Shown here: in pieces, positions 15,989-23,060 of the stretch | Position numbering within the stretch: the stretch's first letter is position 1 | Layout of the letters: every line of letters begins with the position of its first letter | DNA from: an uncultured Chloroflexota bacterium | GTDB taxonomy: Bacteria; Chloroflexota; Limnocylindria; Limnocylindrales; Limnocylindraceae | DNA length: 24,965 nt | Assembly: GCA_903820655.1 (NCBI GenBank) | Contig: CAIJIA010000032.1 | Span: forward strand, 1-24,965 | Reading direction: 5' to 3' | The notes under the pieces: generated by a model | The model's input: only the letters and a program-made list of their open reading frames with translations | The model's database searches: none | Told to the model about the DNA's origin: nothing | Translations under genes and position numbers: made by a program

Positions 15989-17420
15989 AGCAGGCTCCTC
16001 CGGGTAGGTACTTCTGAATACAGACGTACTTGCCGTTCTGTAAGAGTGAGAGGTGAAGGTGGGGTCCAGTGACATTTCCCGTTGAGCCAACGAAGGCAAT
16101 CAGCTGCCCTGCCGCCACGATGTCACCCACCTTAACGCGCCACTTCGGCTGACTAGAAACCTTCCCATCGCCGATGTGTCCGTAGATTGAAACCATGCTC
16201 TTAGAGTGGGCGATCCAGATCCAGGCGAGTGGACGCATCCCCTTCCACACCACGCAGTAGCTGCAAATGCCCGAGATCATGACCTTCCCAGCAGCCGCGG
16301 CATAGATTGGCGTCCCTGGAGCGGCCGAAATATCGAGACCGTTGTGGAGGTACGGATACCCCTTCGGGCAGGTCGAGCTCTTCGGATAGATTGGCCAACT
16401 CACACAGCCGAACTTTTGCGAGATATATGGTCGACTTCCTCCAACTGGTTTCACGAAGCCTGATCCGTTATGCACGATCGGCCACGTCCAACCGCCCTGG
16501 TAGACGGTGGGGAGGCCAGAGCCGAACTGGCCCTTCAGGAGCGCGTTCACCGTTGCGGTGACACGCGCCTCTTCGGCCTTCAGGGCGGCAACGGCAGCGG
16601 CAAGCTTCTTCTTATCGGCAATCACCTTGTCCATTGCCGCCTTCTGCGCAGCGATCGCTTTCTTCTGTGCAGCGATCGCGGCGGCGAGACGCACCTTAGC
16701 GGCGTTTAGTAGTGACACCTGCTTATCAAGGGCCGCCTTCTGCTTTGCCGCAGAGGCACGCAGCTTCTCCGTTTCAGCCCGATTCGCACGAACCTGATCT
16801 TCAATCTCCGCGAGGCGAGCTGCATCACGACTAATGCCGTCAGCGAGCTTCACATCTTCTGCGCCGAGCGCATTGAACCCGGCGATGTCGAGCAGGATGT
16901 CGGTGAAGCTTTGACCCGAGAGCAGAATCCAGAGTGGCGGTGTCTGGTCGGCAATGTATGCCTCACGAATTCGAGAGGCCAAGATCGCCTGCCGTGCTGC
17001 AAGGTCGCGCGCTTTCGCCTGTTGCGCCTTCACCAATCGACTGATCTCTGTGTCAAGGGCGTTCACTGCGGCATTCAGCTTGTTCAGCCCAGCCTGTGCC
17101 TGCTGCACGGCGGTTGAAAGCTGCGCGACCTGTGCCGTGATGCTCGTGAGTGTTGCGGTGTTTTTCGCAAGGGCTGCGCTCGTTGAGGCCAGCTGGGCGG
17201 TGAGGGCGCCCTGCTGTGCGATCAGTGCGTCAAGGGCCTTCTGCTGTGCGGCGAGTTGCGCGGCGAGCGCCTTCTGCTGGGCAAGGGCGTCATCGAGAGG
17301 GTCGCCGCGAACCGGTCCGGCCTGTGCCAAACCGAGGCCAACAGCAAGGAGGGGGATGGTGAGCAGGACGCCGAGCCGGGCGCGCCAGGTGCGTTGCGTA
17401 CGCGCAGGCGGGTGCTCCAT
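15978..17420 (-). CDS. secreted M23 peptidase with coiled-coil domain (EnvC/NlpD-like murein hydrolase)
   Basis: Exported cell-wall endopeptidase or amidase activator, 480 residues. Residues 11-34 form a signal peptide (RARLGVLLTIPLLAVGLGLAQA), with probable cleavage after AQA. Two long Ala/Gln/Lys-rich coiled coils follow (about 41-135 and 195-290), joined by the segment LWILLSGQSFTDILLDIAGF (163-182) common in EnvC-like proteins. The C-terminal LytM/M23 domain has the zinc ligands H359 and D363 (HNGLD), H415 in YGHI, and H454/H456 in GPHLHL, so it looks catalytically complete, unlike EnvC itself. Cysteines at 339, 351, 386, 389, 467 and 477 may form disulfides. The start at 17420 has a strong GAGGAGG site; the frame extends further but without support. 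Confidence 0.92.
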   Translation of the reverse strand: MEHPPARTQRTWRARLGVLLTIPLLAVGLGLAQAGPVRGDPLDDALAQQKALAAQLAAQQKALDALIAQQGALTAQLASTSAALAKNTATLTSITAQVAQLSTAVQQAQAGLNKLNAAVNALDTEISRLVKAQQAKARDLAARQAILASRIREAYIADQTPPLWILLSGQSFTDILLDIAGFNALGAEDVKLADGISRDAARLAEIEDQVRANRAETEKLRASAAKQKAALDKQVSLLNAAKVRLAAAIAAQKKAIAAQKAAMDKVIADKKKLAAAVAALKAEEARVTATVNALLKGQFGSGLPTVYQGGWTWPIVHNGSGFVKPVGGSRPYISQKFGCVSWPIYPKSSTCPKGYPYLHNGLDISAAPGTPIYAAAAGKVMISGICSYCVVWKGMRPLAWIWIAHSKSMVSIYGHIGDGKVSSQPKWRVKVGDIVAAGQLIAFVGSTGNVTGPHLHLSLLQNGKYVCIQKYLPGGACSAY

Positions 17421-17460
17421 GTGTGACCTCCTCTCCTCCGCTACGGGAAGAGTATCAGCC

Positions 17461-19053
17461 TCAGCGGCGGACGCCACCCCCCATGGCCAGCTCAACGAGC
17501 GAGGTGTGCGCCGCTCCCGTGGAGCCGCGACCGGCGAACGAGGCAGCGCTACGGCGATAGGCGGTCCCGGCAATATCGAGATGCACCCACGGCACGGTCA
17601 CGAACTCACGCAAGAAGAGGCCGCTACGGATCAGCGATGCCTCGCGTGTCCCCGAGTTCTGGAAGTCGGCCGACCAGGTCGACATGTTCTTCATATAGGC
17701 CTCCGCAAGCGGATACGGCCAGTAGACCTCCCCTGCTCGACGCGCCGCGAGGTGGAACTCATCGAGGAAGCCTGCATCGGTGCCGCAGGTGGCGGCAACC
17801 TCGCCGCCATACGCGGAATAGGCGATCCCGGTGAGCGTGGCCACGTCAACAAGATGTGTTGCACCGAGCTCTCGTTCGGCGTAGTGCAACGCGTCGCCAA
17901 GGATGAGGCGCCCTTCAGCATCGGTGTTGGTGATCTCAACACGCTTTCCATTAAGAGCTGTGACCACATCACCAGGTCGCGTGGCATTTCCGCCTGGCAT
18001 GTTCTCAACACACGCAGCCACGGCATGAATCGGGCGACCCGGGTCGAGCTGCGCAATGGTCGCAGCAGCCTCAAGTACCGCGATGGCACCATTCTTGTCG
18101 TGCTTCATCTCTTCCATTTCGGCGGGCGGCTTCAGCGAGATGCCGCCCGTATCAAAGCAGACGCCCTTACCAACCATGGCGAGGCGTCGGCCAAGAGGAT
18201 CTTTCGCGCCAGGCTTACCGCCAGAGAGCACGACGAGGCAGGGCGGATTCTTTGAGCCTTTACCGACGGCGAGCAGCATGCCAGCGCCCATGCGCTGTAA
18301 CTGTGCGGCGGTAATGATGGTGGCGCGCAGACCAACGGCGCGTGCGCGATCGCGCGCCTCCTCTGCAATGCCGAGCGGTGGCATCTCATTCGCCGGATAG
18401 TTAGACCAGCGGCGTGTGCGCACGACACCGCTCGCAATGATTTCGGCGCGACGAGCGCCCTCGTTTGCGGCGGCGAGATCGGTTCCAATTGGCACGATGA
18501 TTTCGAGCACCGTCAGCGCGGCAGGTTGCGCCTCAATCACGCTCTTTCCTCCGATCCCTTCGTGGAAGGATCCGTCAATCACGCCGCGCACAGTGAAGTC
18601 GACAGCGATCTCCGTTGCGTCGGTCTGCTTCGTAACGTTGGCAGAGAGGCCCGAACCGAACGATGCGCCACCCTCAGCGCGGAGCGCGGGTGCGGTACTC
18701 GTTAGTGCAGCGACGATGCCAGTGGCGTCAATTGCAAGGCGTGTGACCTTGCGTCCAGCGAGTCGACGCGTTGCGGCCGAAGCCCAACGCTGCAGCTCTT
18801 GTCGCCCGAAGTCGGCGCGAGCGCCAGCACCAACAAGAAGCAGGTGATCTGCAGGGAGGCGCCCAGCACTTGTCAGCGTGCAGCTGTACCGGCTGCCAGT
18901 CCCCTCGCCAATCGCGCGGAGTGCGGCGATTCGTCCGCCGCTCTTGCTGTCAATTTCACGAAGATATGGTGCGTCGAGCTGGTCGCTAAAGACTGGCGAG
19001 ACGAAGACACCCGCCTTGGCCGCAGCGCTCTTGGCTGTGATGATGATCCGCAT
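17461..19053 (-). CDS. pepA: leucyl aminopeptidase, M17 family
   Basis: Cytosolic two-metal aminopeptidase, usually hexameric, 530 residues (slightly longer than E. coli PepA). The catalytic domain shows metal ligand K296 and D301 in VGKGVCFDTGG, catalytic K308 in ISLKPP, ligand D319, and the signature NTDAEGRLIL with D378, E380 and R382. At residue 320 a lysine replaces the methionine or similar residue usually following D319 (MKHDKNGA instead of the common KxDM pattern); whether this matters is unknown. The N-terminal macro-like domain is divergent, as usual. GAGGAGG precedes the ATG by five bases. The gene lies 25 bases after the SDR gene and 40 before the M23 gene. Confidence 0.95.
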   Translation of the reverse strand: MRIIITAKSAAAKAGVFVSPVFSDQLDAPYLREIDSKSGGRIAALRAIGEGTGSRYSCTLTSAGRLPADHLLLVGAGARADFGRQELQRWASAATRRLAGRKVTRLAIDATGIVAALTSTAPALRAEGGASFGSGLSANVTKQTDATEIAVDFTVRGVIDGSFHEGIGGKSVIEAQPAALTVLEIIVPIGTDLAAANEGARRAEIIASGVVRTRRWSNYPANEMPPLGIAEEARDRARAVGLRATIITAAQLQRMGAGMLLAVGKGSKNPPCLVVLSGGKPGAKDPLGRRLAMVGKGVCFDTGGISLKPPAEMEEMKHDKNGAIAVLEAAATIAQLDPGRPIHAVAACVENMPGGNATRPGDVVTALNGKRVEITNTDAEGRLILGDALHYAERELGATHLVDVATLTGIAYSAYGGEVAATCGTDAGFLDEFHLAARRAGEVYWPYPLAEAYMKNMSTWSADFQNSGTREASLIRSGLFLREFVTVPWVHLDIAGTAYRRSAASFAGRGSTGAAHTSLVELAMGGGVRR

Positions 19054-19078
19054 CTGATCCTCCTCGCGCCTGTGACGC

Positions 19079-20011
19079 CTACTGCTTGCTCATCTTGCGT
19101 CGGAGGTAGCCGAGTCGGCCGCCCATATCGACTGGGGCAAAGCCAAGCTCGCGCTCGACCGCATCCGTAGCGCCGATGTTATCTAGTGCCAACTGGCGCA
19201 ACTGGTCTGTTGCAACGGGGAATGGGAGGCGAATCGCCTCAGAGATGCGCGCAACAAGGGTGATGAGTGGCACCGGCATTGGAATGATGATGCGGCGCTT
19301 CCCAAGGGCACGCGCCACCTCGCGCGTGATCTCGGCGTACGTCCAGTAGCGTGGCCCGCCAAGTTCGAACGACGCCTTGATGCTCCCCTTCGGCGTATCG
19401 AGCACCTGTACGATGGCACGAGCCACATCACCAACCCAGACCGGCTGGAATCGGCTCTTCCCGTTGCCAGGAACCGGCACGGCGGGAGCTGGAATCTTGA
19501 CGAGTGCGGCGACGATATTGAAGAAGCCGTCCCGCTCGCCCCAGATGAGGCTCGGCTTCAGGATCGTCCAGTCCAGTGATGAAGCGCGAACAAAGCCTTC
19601 GCCGCGCGCCTTGGAGCTCGCGTAGTGCAACTCCGGTCGCTCCTGCACACCGAGTGCACCGAGATGAACGAAGTGCCTGATGCCGGCGGCCTCGGCAGCC
19701 GCGACGATCGTGGCGGTACCAACGGCATTAACGCGCTCAAGGTCGGCGCCGTCGTTCCAGTCGCGTGGTAGTGCCACAAGGTGCACGACCGTATCGCAGC
19801 CAGCCATCGCTGCGTCGAGCGAGGCGCGATCGTTCACCGTGCCAATCCTGGTTTCAAGTTTTCCGGGCGAGGCGGCTACGCGCGCGAGCAAGGCCGTCGC
19901 TCGTGCATCGCTGCGTACAAGGGCGGTGACGGAGTGTCCGGCGCCGAGGAGTGCTGGGAGCACGTGACTTCCGACAAAACCCGTTGCACCAGTGAGAAAG
20001 ACTCGCGCCAT
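19079..20011 (-). CDS. NAD(P)-binding atypical SDR, complex I NDUFA9-like
   Basis: A 310-residue Rossmann-fold protein of the extended/atypical short-chain dehydrogenase group. The dinucleotide loop is TGATGFVGSH (7-16), the active-site pair Y130/K134 (YASSK) is intact, and the segments DTVVHLVALPR and LDWTILKPSLIWGERDGFFN are typical of NDUFA9-like and ubiquinone-biosynthesis-associated SDRs. A C-terminal hydrophobic helix (PMPVPLITLVARI) may give membrane association. The substrate is unknown; bacterial members are often annotated as epimerases. It is the first gene of the minus-strand cluster. AGGGGGG lies four bases before the ATG. It diverges from the LysE-type gene with 61 bases between starts. 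Confidence 0.85.
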   Translation of the reverse strand: MARVFLTGATGFVGSHVLPALLGAGHSVTALVRSDARATALLARVAASPGKLETRIGTVNDRASLDAAMAGCDTVVHLVALPRDWNDGADLERVNAVGTATIVAAAEAAGIRHFVHLGALGVQERPELHYASSKARGEGFVRASSLDWTILKPSLIWGERDGFFNIVAALVKIPAPAVPVPGNGKSRFQPVWVGDVARAIVQVLDTPKGSIKASFELGGPRYWTYAEITREVARALGKRRIIIPMPVPLITLVARISEAIRLPFPVATDQLRQLALDNIGATDAVERELGFAPVDMGGRLGYLRRKMSKQ

Positions 20012-20060
20012 AGAACCCCCCTATTCGCTTCTTCGGCCTCTTTGGGCCACCGTTCCACTC

Positions 20061-20075
20061 TATGATGCACCGATG
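20061..20075 (+). promoter_or_regulatory. leaderless-type promoter at the LysE-family gene
   Basis: TATGAT (20061-20066) is followed by exactly six bases and the ATG at 20073, with no Shine-Dalgarno sequence, so the mRNA should start at the initiation codon. A -35 match is not obvious. Confidence 0.58.
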
Positions 20076-20708
20076 TTTGGTGCACTGCTCGCGGGGATGT
20101 TCGCAGGCTACGCAATCGCTGTCCCTGTTGGCGTGATCGCCGTCCTCATTATTGAAACGGGGATGATGGGCGGCCTCCGCCGCGGGCTTGCCGCCGGCGC
20201 CGGTGCGGCAACCGTCGACCTCCTCTTCTGCTCGTTGGCGCTCGTCGTTGGCGGCCTCCTCAACCAGCTCCTTGCGGTGGCGTTAGCGCCACTCCAGGTC
20301 CTTTCGGGCGGGATTCTGATCTCCATCGGGGTGCGCGGGCTCCTCTCGCTCCGCGCCTCGAGCACCAGCGCCGACGCGGCTACCGACCCGCGTGTGCGTG
20401 GGAGCGCGCGGCAGCTCTACCTGCGCTTCATCGCCCTCACCGCAATGAACCCTGCAACAGTCCTCTACTTCTTGGCGCTCGCTATTGGGCTCCCTGGTCT
20501 CGGGAGTGACCCAATGAACGCGGTCGCTTTCACCCTCGGCGCAGCGGGGGCGAGCCTCTCGTGGCAACTCCTGCTCGGGGCGATCGGTGCCGCTGCAGGT
20601 CGCATCCTGCCAGAACGAGCGGTCACCGCGACGCGCATCGTTGGTCAGGTGCTGATCATTGGATTCGGCACGAGCATCGCCGTGACGGCGCTGCGCAGCG
20701 TCGCTTAG
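20073..20708 (+). CDS. LysE/RhtB-family exporter
   Basis: Predicted inner-membrane exporter of amino acids or related metabolites, 211 residues with about six membrane segments. Recognised by the N-terminal GYAIAVPVGVIAVLIIETGMMGGLRRGLAAGAGAATVD pattern (position of the LysE proline-glycine motif) and by AMNPATVLYFLAL, the equivalent of the family's NPK/FF segment. The frame is open to 19992, but the upstream part overlaps the divergent SDR start; the ATG at 20073 begins at the first membrane segment and is placed just after a -10 element. The substrate is unknown. The gene stands alone and ends in a stop interlocked with the convergent arrestin-like gene. Confidence 0.83.
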   Translation: MFGALLAGMFAGYAIAVPVGVIAVLIIETGMMGGLRRGLAAGAGAATVDLLFCSLALVVGGLLNQLLAVALAPLQVLSGGILISIGVRGLLSLRASSTSADAATDPRVRGSARQLYLRFIALTAMNPATVLYFLALAIGLPGLGSDPMNAVAFTLGAAGASLSWQLLLGAIGAAAGRILPERAVTATRIVGQVLIIGFGTSIAVTALRSVA

Positions 20709-21706
20709 CCGATCACCACATTGCGCTCCGCAGCAAGATCGCTGCGCATCGGACGATCAATGAGGACGCGGATGCGATAGCGAAGTGAGAGCTGTGCACC
20801 GTCAAACACGGGTGGCGCATCGCTTGGAATCTCAAAGGTAATCAGGCTCCCCTTTGCGAGATCACTCGTTGGTAGCGCGGCCGCAGCAATGCGCACTGGC
20901 GGTGCCATCTTCACATCGGCATACAACTCAACCCGTGCGCCGCGGCCACCAGAGGCGCTCGGCCATCGAACGTTGACGCGCAGCTCACCGCCAGGAGCGA
21001 TGGGCGGCGCCGGATCGACGTCCATCGAGACCTCGCCCTCAGACCACGCTGCCATCATTGCTGATGGGCCGAGTGAGATCACGCCGGATCGCAGCAGGTC
21101 TGGATTTTGTGCAACATTGATGACAGCGGCGACGCGCTCATCTGCGCCTGCGGCGATATCCCACTCCACCTGCAGGGTCCACACCACCATGTAGGCACCG
21201 AGATGCACGGAGGGTGGCCCGAGTTTTGGCGCAGGTGCAAGAATTTTGAGGTCGATCTCGTCACCTGCGGCCAGTGTTGCTGGCACGGCGATCTCCAGGA
21301 GTGGAACGTTGGCGATCTCAGCGGCGACCACCTCGATCCATGTCGTAGTGTGCTCCTGATCGCCAACCTTCTCTGTGAGCGATTGCGTGATCTCGCGCAC
21401 CAAGTGTCCCTTTACAGAGACGCGCGTCCCTCGTGCCTTGATCTCTTTTGTCGCGCGCACGCGAAGGCGGGCATGAATCTCCCCGCCGACCAGGCTCCCA
21501 GGTGTCACCTCAATGGAGCCCGAGAGCGCGTCGGTGTACGGCGTGAGAAGTTCCGCACCAGTCAGAAACGCCAGCGGGTGTGCGCCGTCGCGTGCCGCCA
21601 GCGTCTCGCCGTTCAGGCGGTCGAGTGGGGCGGGGAGCGAACCGGTCTTCCCTGCATGGTGCTCCCGACCCGCAGCGCGCCAGAGGTCGAGGAAGCTGTT
21701 AGCCAC
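20705..21706 (-). CDS. tandem arrestin-like domain protein
   Basis: A 333-residue cytoplasmic protein with two consecutive beta-sandwich regions of arrestin type. The first (about 62-200) has the pattern of alternating strands, RGTRVSVKGHLVREI, then GPPSVHLGAYMVVWTLQVEWDI with the conserved PPS ... W ... D positions (164-184) and ADERV. The second (about 222-333) ends with ITFEIPSDAPPVFDGAQLSLRYRIRVLID, the same proline-proline and YxIxVxID signature. The family includes Spo0M-like proteins of bacteria; function is usually unknown. The start is a GTG at 21706 that overlaps the upstream stop by eight bases; the longer open frame would overlap the HAD gene by over 120 bases and is not supported. 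Coupling to the HAD phosphatase is likely. Confidence 0.7.
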   Translation of the reverse strand: MANSFLDLWRAAGREHHAGKTGSLPAPLDRLNGETLAARDGAHPLAFLTGAELLTPYTDALSGSIEVTPGSLVGGEIHARLRVRATKEIKARGTRVSVKGHLVREITQSLTEKVGDQEHTTTWIEVVAAEIANVPLLEIAVPATLAAGDEIDLKILAPAPKLGPPSVHLGAYMVVWTLQVEWDIAAGADERVAAVINVAQNPDLLRSGVISLGPSAMMAAWSEGEVSMDVDPAPPIAPGGELRVNVRWPSASGGRGARVELYADVKMAPPVRIAAAALPTSDLAKGSLITFEIPSDAPPVFDGAQLSLRYRIRVLIDRPMRSDLAAERNVVIG

Positions 21707-22538
21707 GTGCAGATCCGTTCGCTGCAGCGGCAGCCAGGATGCCCGCCATCTCCGCCGCATCGCGCGCAACCCAAGTTGGCCGCTGCGCCGCCGGTAGGTC
21801 ATCGATCTGTACGGCGCCAACGCCCGCGCCGACGCCCGTCATCAAGAGAATGGAGCGACACCCCGCCGCATTCGCCGCAGCGATATCGGTCGCAGGAGAG
21901 TCGCCGATCATGATCGCGTCGCGAATGTCGCTCCCGTCAAGCGCCGCCGCTTGCAGCAGCAGGTCGGGGGCCGGCTTCCCAATCGCCGTCGCGCGCACAC
22001 CGGTCGCCGCCTCAAGTGCCGCCACCGCCGCGCCCGTGCCCGGCACGAGGCGGCCAGGATCTGGATAGTTGGCGTCGCGATTCGGCACGATGAGTGGGGC
22101 ACCGGCACGCACCGCATCCGTGGCGACGGCAAGGTCGTGCCAATCGGACTCGCGATCAAGGCCCACCGTCACCGCATCAACCCCCCACACGGCGAGCGAC
22201 TCTGGTCCATCAAACTCGGCGGTGCGGCAAGCGTCGAGCCCCGCATCGCGCAGCTCGGCGGCGAGCCCCTCTGCCCCGTAGACCAAGATGTGGCGATAGC
22301 CCGCATCAACAAAGTGCTGCGCGACGGCTGAGGCGGCGGTGATGATGCCGTGCGTTGAGAGCGGCGCACCACACGCCTCGATGCGTGAGCGATACTCAAC
22401 GCGGCGAAGGAAGCTGTTATTGGTGACATAGATCACGCGGTCGCCGCCGGCCACGCGCTCGGTCAGGAGCGGGCCAACGCCAGGGACCGGCTCACTGCCG
22501 CGGTAGACAACCCCGTCAAGGTCAACACAAAGGAGCAT
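21699..22538 (-). CDS. HAD superfamily phosphatase, subclass IIA (NagD/PGP-like)
   Basis: Predicted phosphatase acting on small phosphorylated metabolites, 279 residues. All four HAD motifs are present: DLDGVV with nucleophile D6 and acid D8, TNNS (39-42), K188 in GKPAPD, and GDSPATDI (212-219) for magnesium binding. The C2-type cap between motifs II and III is that of NagD, AraL and phosphoglycolate phosphatase. Substrate is not predictable. The start ATG is six bases from the start of the divergent NYN gene. No Shine-Dalgarno sequence precedes it; TACCAT lies six bases upstream, so it may be leaderless. Confidence 0.9.
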   Translation of the reverse strand: MLLCVDLDGVVYRGSEPVPGVGPLLTERVAGGDRVIYVTNNSFLRRVEYRSRIEACGAPLSTHGIITAASAVAQHFVDAGYRHILVYGAEGLAAELRDAGLDACRTAEFDGPESLAVWGVDAVTVGLDRESDWHDLAVATDAVRAGAPLIVPNRDANYPDPGRLVPGTGAAVAALEAATGVRATAIGKPAPDLLLQAAALDGSDIRDAIMIGDSPATDIAAANAAGCRSILLMTGVGAGVGAVQIDDLPAAQRPTWVARDAAEMAGILAAAAANGSARG

Positions 22539-22550
22539 GCAGCGATGGTA
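22536..22550 (-). promoter_or_regulatory. possible leaderless-type promoter of the HAD gene, overlapping the NYN start codon
   Basis: On the minus strand TACCAT (22550-22545), six bases, then ATG (22538-22536). TACCAT is the reverse of ATGGTA, the first codons of the divergent NYN gene, so the match could be partly fortuitous. There is no ribosome binding site for the HAD gene here. Confidence 0.38.
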
Positions 22551-23048
22551 GATCAGGAGCGCGTCACCCTACGCAACGCGAAGCGCCTGCTGGTGGATGG
22601 CAACAACCTCGTCGGTGGCCGAGATGAGGGGCGCCTGAACAACCTCGAGGCGACGCTGCGTCGGACCATCACCCCAGGGGTCGCGATCGAAGTCTTCCGT
22701 GATGGGGGTGCCCGCTCCGCCGATGACAAGATCGTGGAGGCGATCGGCGCACCAGATCCTGGCTCAGCCGACCGCATCGTTGTCATTACCGATGACCGTG
22801 GCTTGGCCGCAAGGTGCACGGCCCTCGGCACCTCCGTCGTTAGTGCTCGCTACTTTCGTGACGCCATCGGCGGCCCACCGCGTGCCCCCCTCGCTGGAAC
22901 GGGCGCACGCCCTCCGAGCATCGGCGGAACCGGTCCGCGACGTGCGGCGCCAGGTAAAGATGAGGGCGACTCCGAACGACGCTGGCGACCGGGGCGCGGG
23001 GCGACCCAGAAGCGCGGCCCCTCAACGCGTCCGCCGCGCCCCCGCTAG
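22545..23048 (+). CDS. NYN/PIN-like domain ribonuclease-type protein with basic disordered tail
   Basis: Small PIN-like protein of the YacP/NYN group, 167 residues. The N-terminal domain (10-108) has acidic residues in the right order: D18/N20 in LLVDGNNLVG, D60/D61 in SADDKIVEAI and D83/D84 in VITDDRGLAARC, the expected metal site of an RNase. The remaining 55-60 residues are rich in Gly, Pro and Arg with no hydrophobic core, probably disordered and RNA-binding. AAGGAG lies nine bases before the ATG, unlike the neighbouring leaderless genes. It is the first of three plus-strand genes. Family members act in rRNA or mRNA decay, but no target can be named. Its stop codon TAG is embedded in the -10 hexamer of the next gene. 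Confidence 0.83.
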   Translation: MVDQERVTLRNAKRLLVDGNNLVGGRDEGRLNNLEATLRRTITPGVAIEVFRDGGARSADDKIVEAIGAPDPGSADRIVVITDDRGLAARCTALGTSVVSARYFRDAIGGPPRAPLAGTGARPPSIGGTGPRRAAPGKDEGDSERRWRPGRGATQKRGPSTRPPRPR

Positions 23049-23060
23049 GATCCATCTATG
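23046..23060 (+). promoter_or_regulatory. leaderless-type promoter of the zinc-ribbon membrane protein gene
   Basis: TAGGAT (23046-23051), six bases, then ATG at 23058; no Shine-Dalgarno sequence. The first three bases of the hexamer are also the stop codon of the preceding gene. No clear -35. Confidence 0.52.

Noticed and set aside
15989..16099. glgC start at ATG 16099 or ATG 16075
   Set aside because: These codons are in another frame of the M23 gene's zinc-domain coding region, have no ribosome binding site, and add residues foreign to GlgC.
16954..18255. Plus-strand open frame of 433 codons across the M23 and pepA genes
   Set aside because: It is antisense to two well-identified genes and rich in Ala, Cys, Arg and Ser with no recognisable motif; long shadows are common at this GC content.
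21707..21820. Longer start for the arrestin-like gene at 21820
   Set aside because: It would overlap the HAD phosphatase by more than 120 bases and encode an Arg/Trp-rich stretch typical of a shadow frame.
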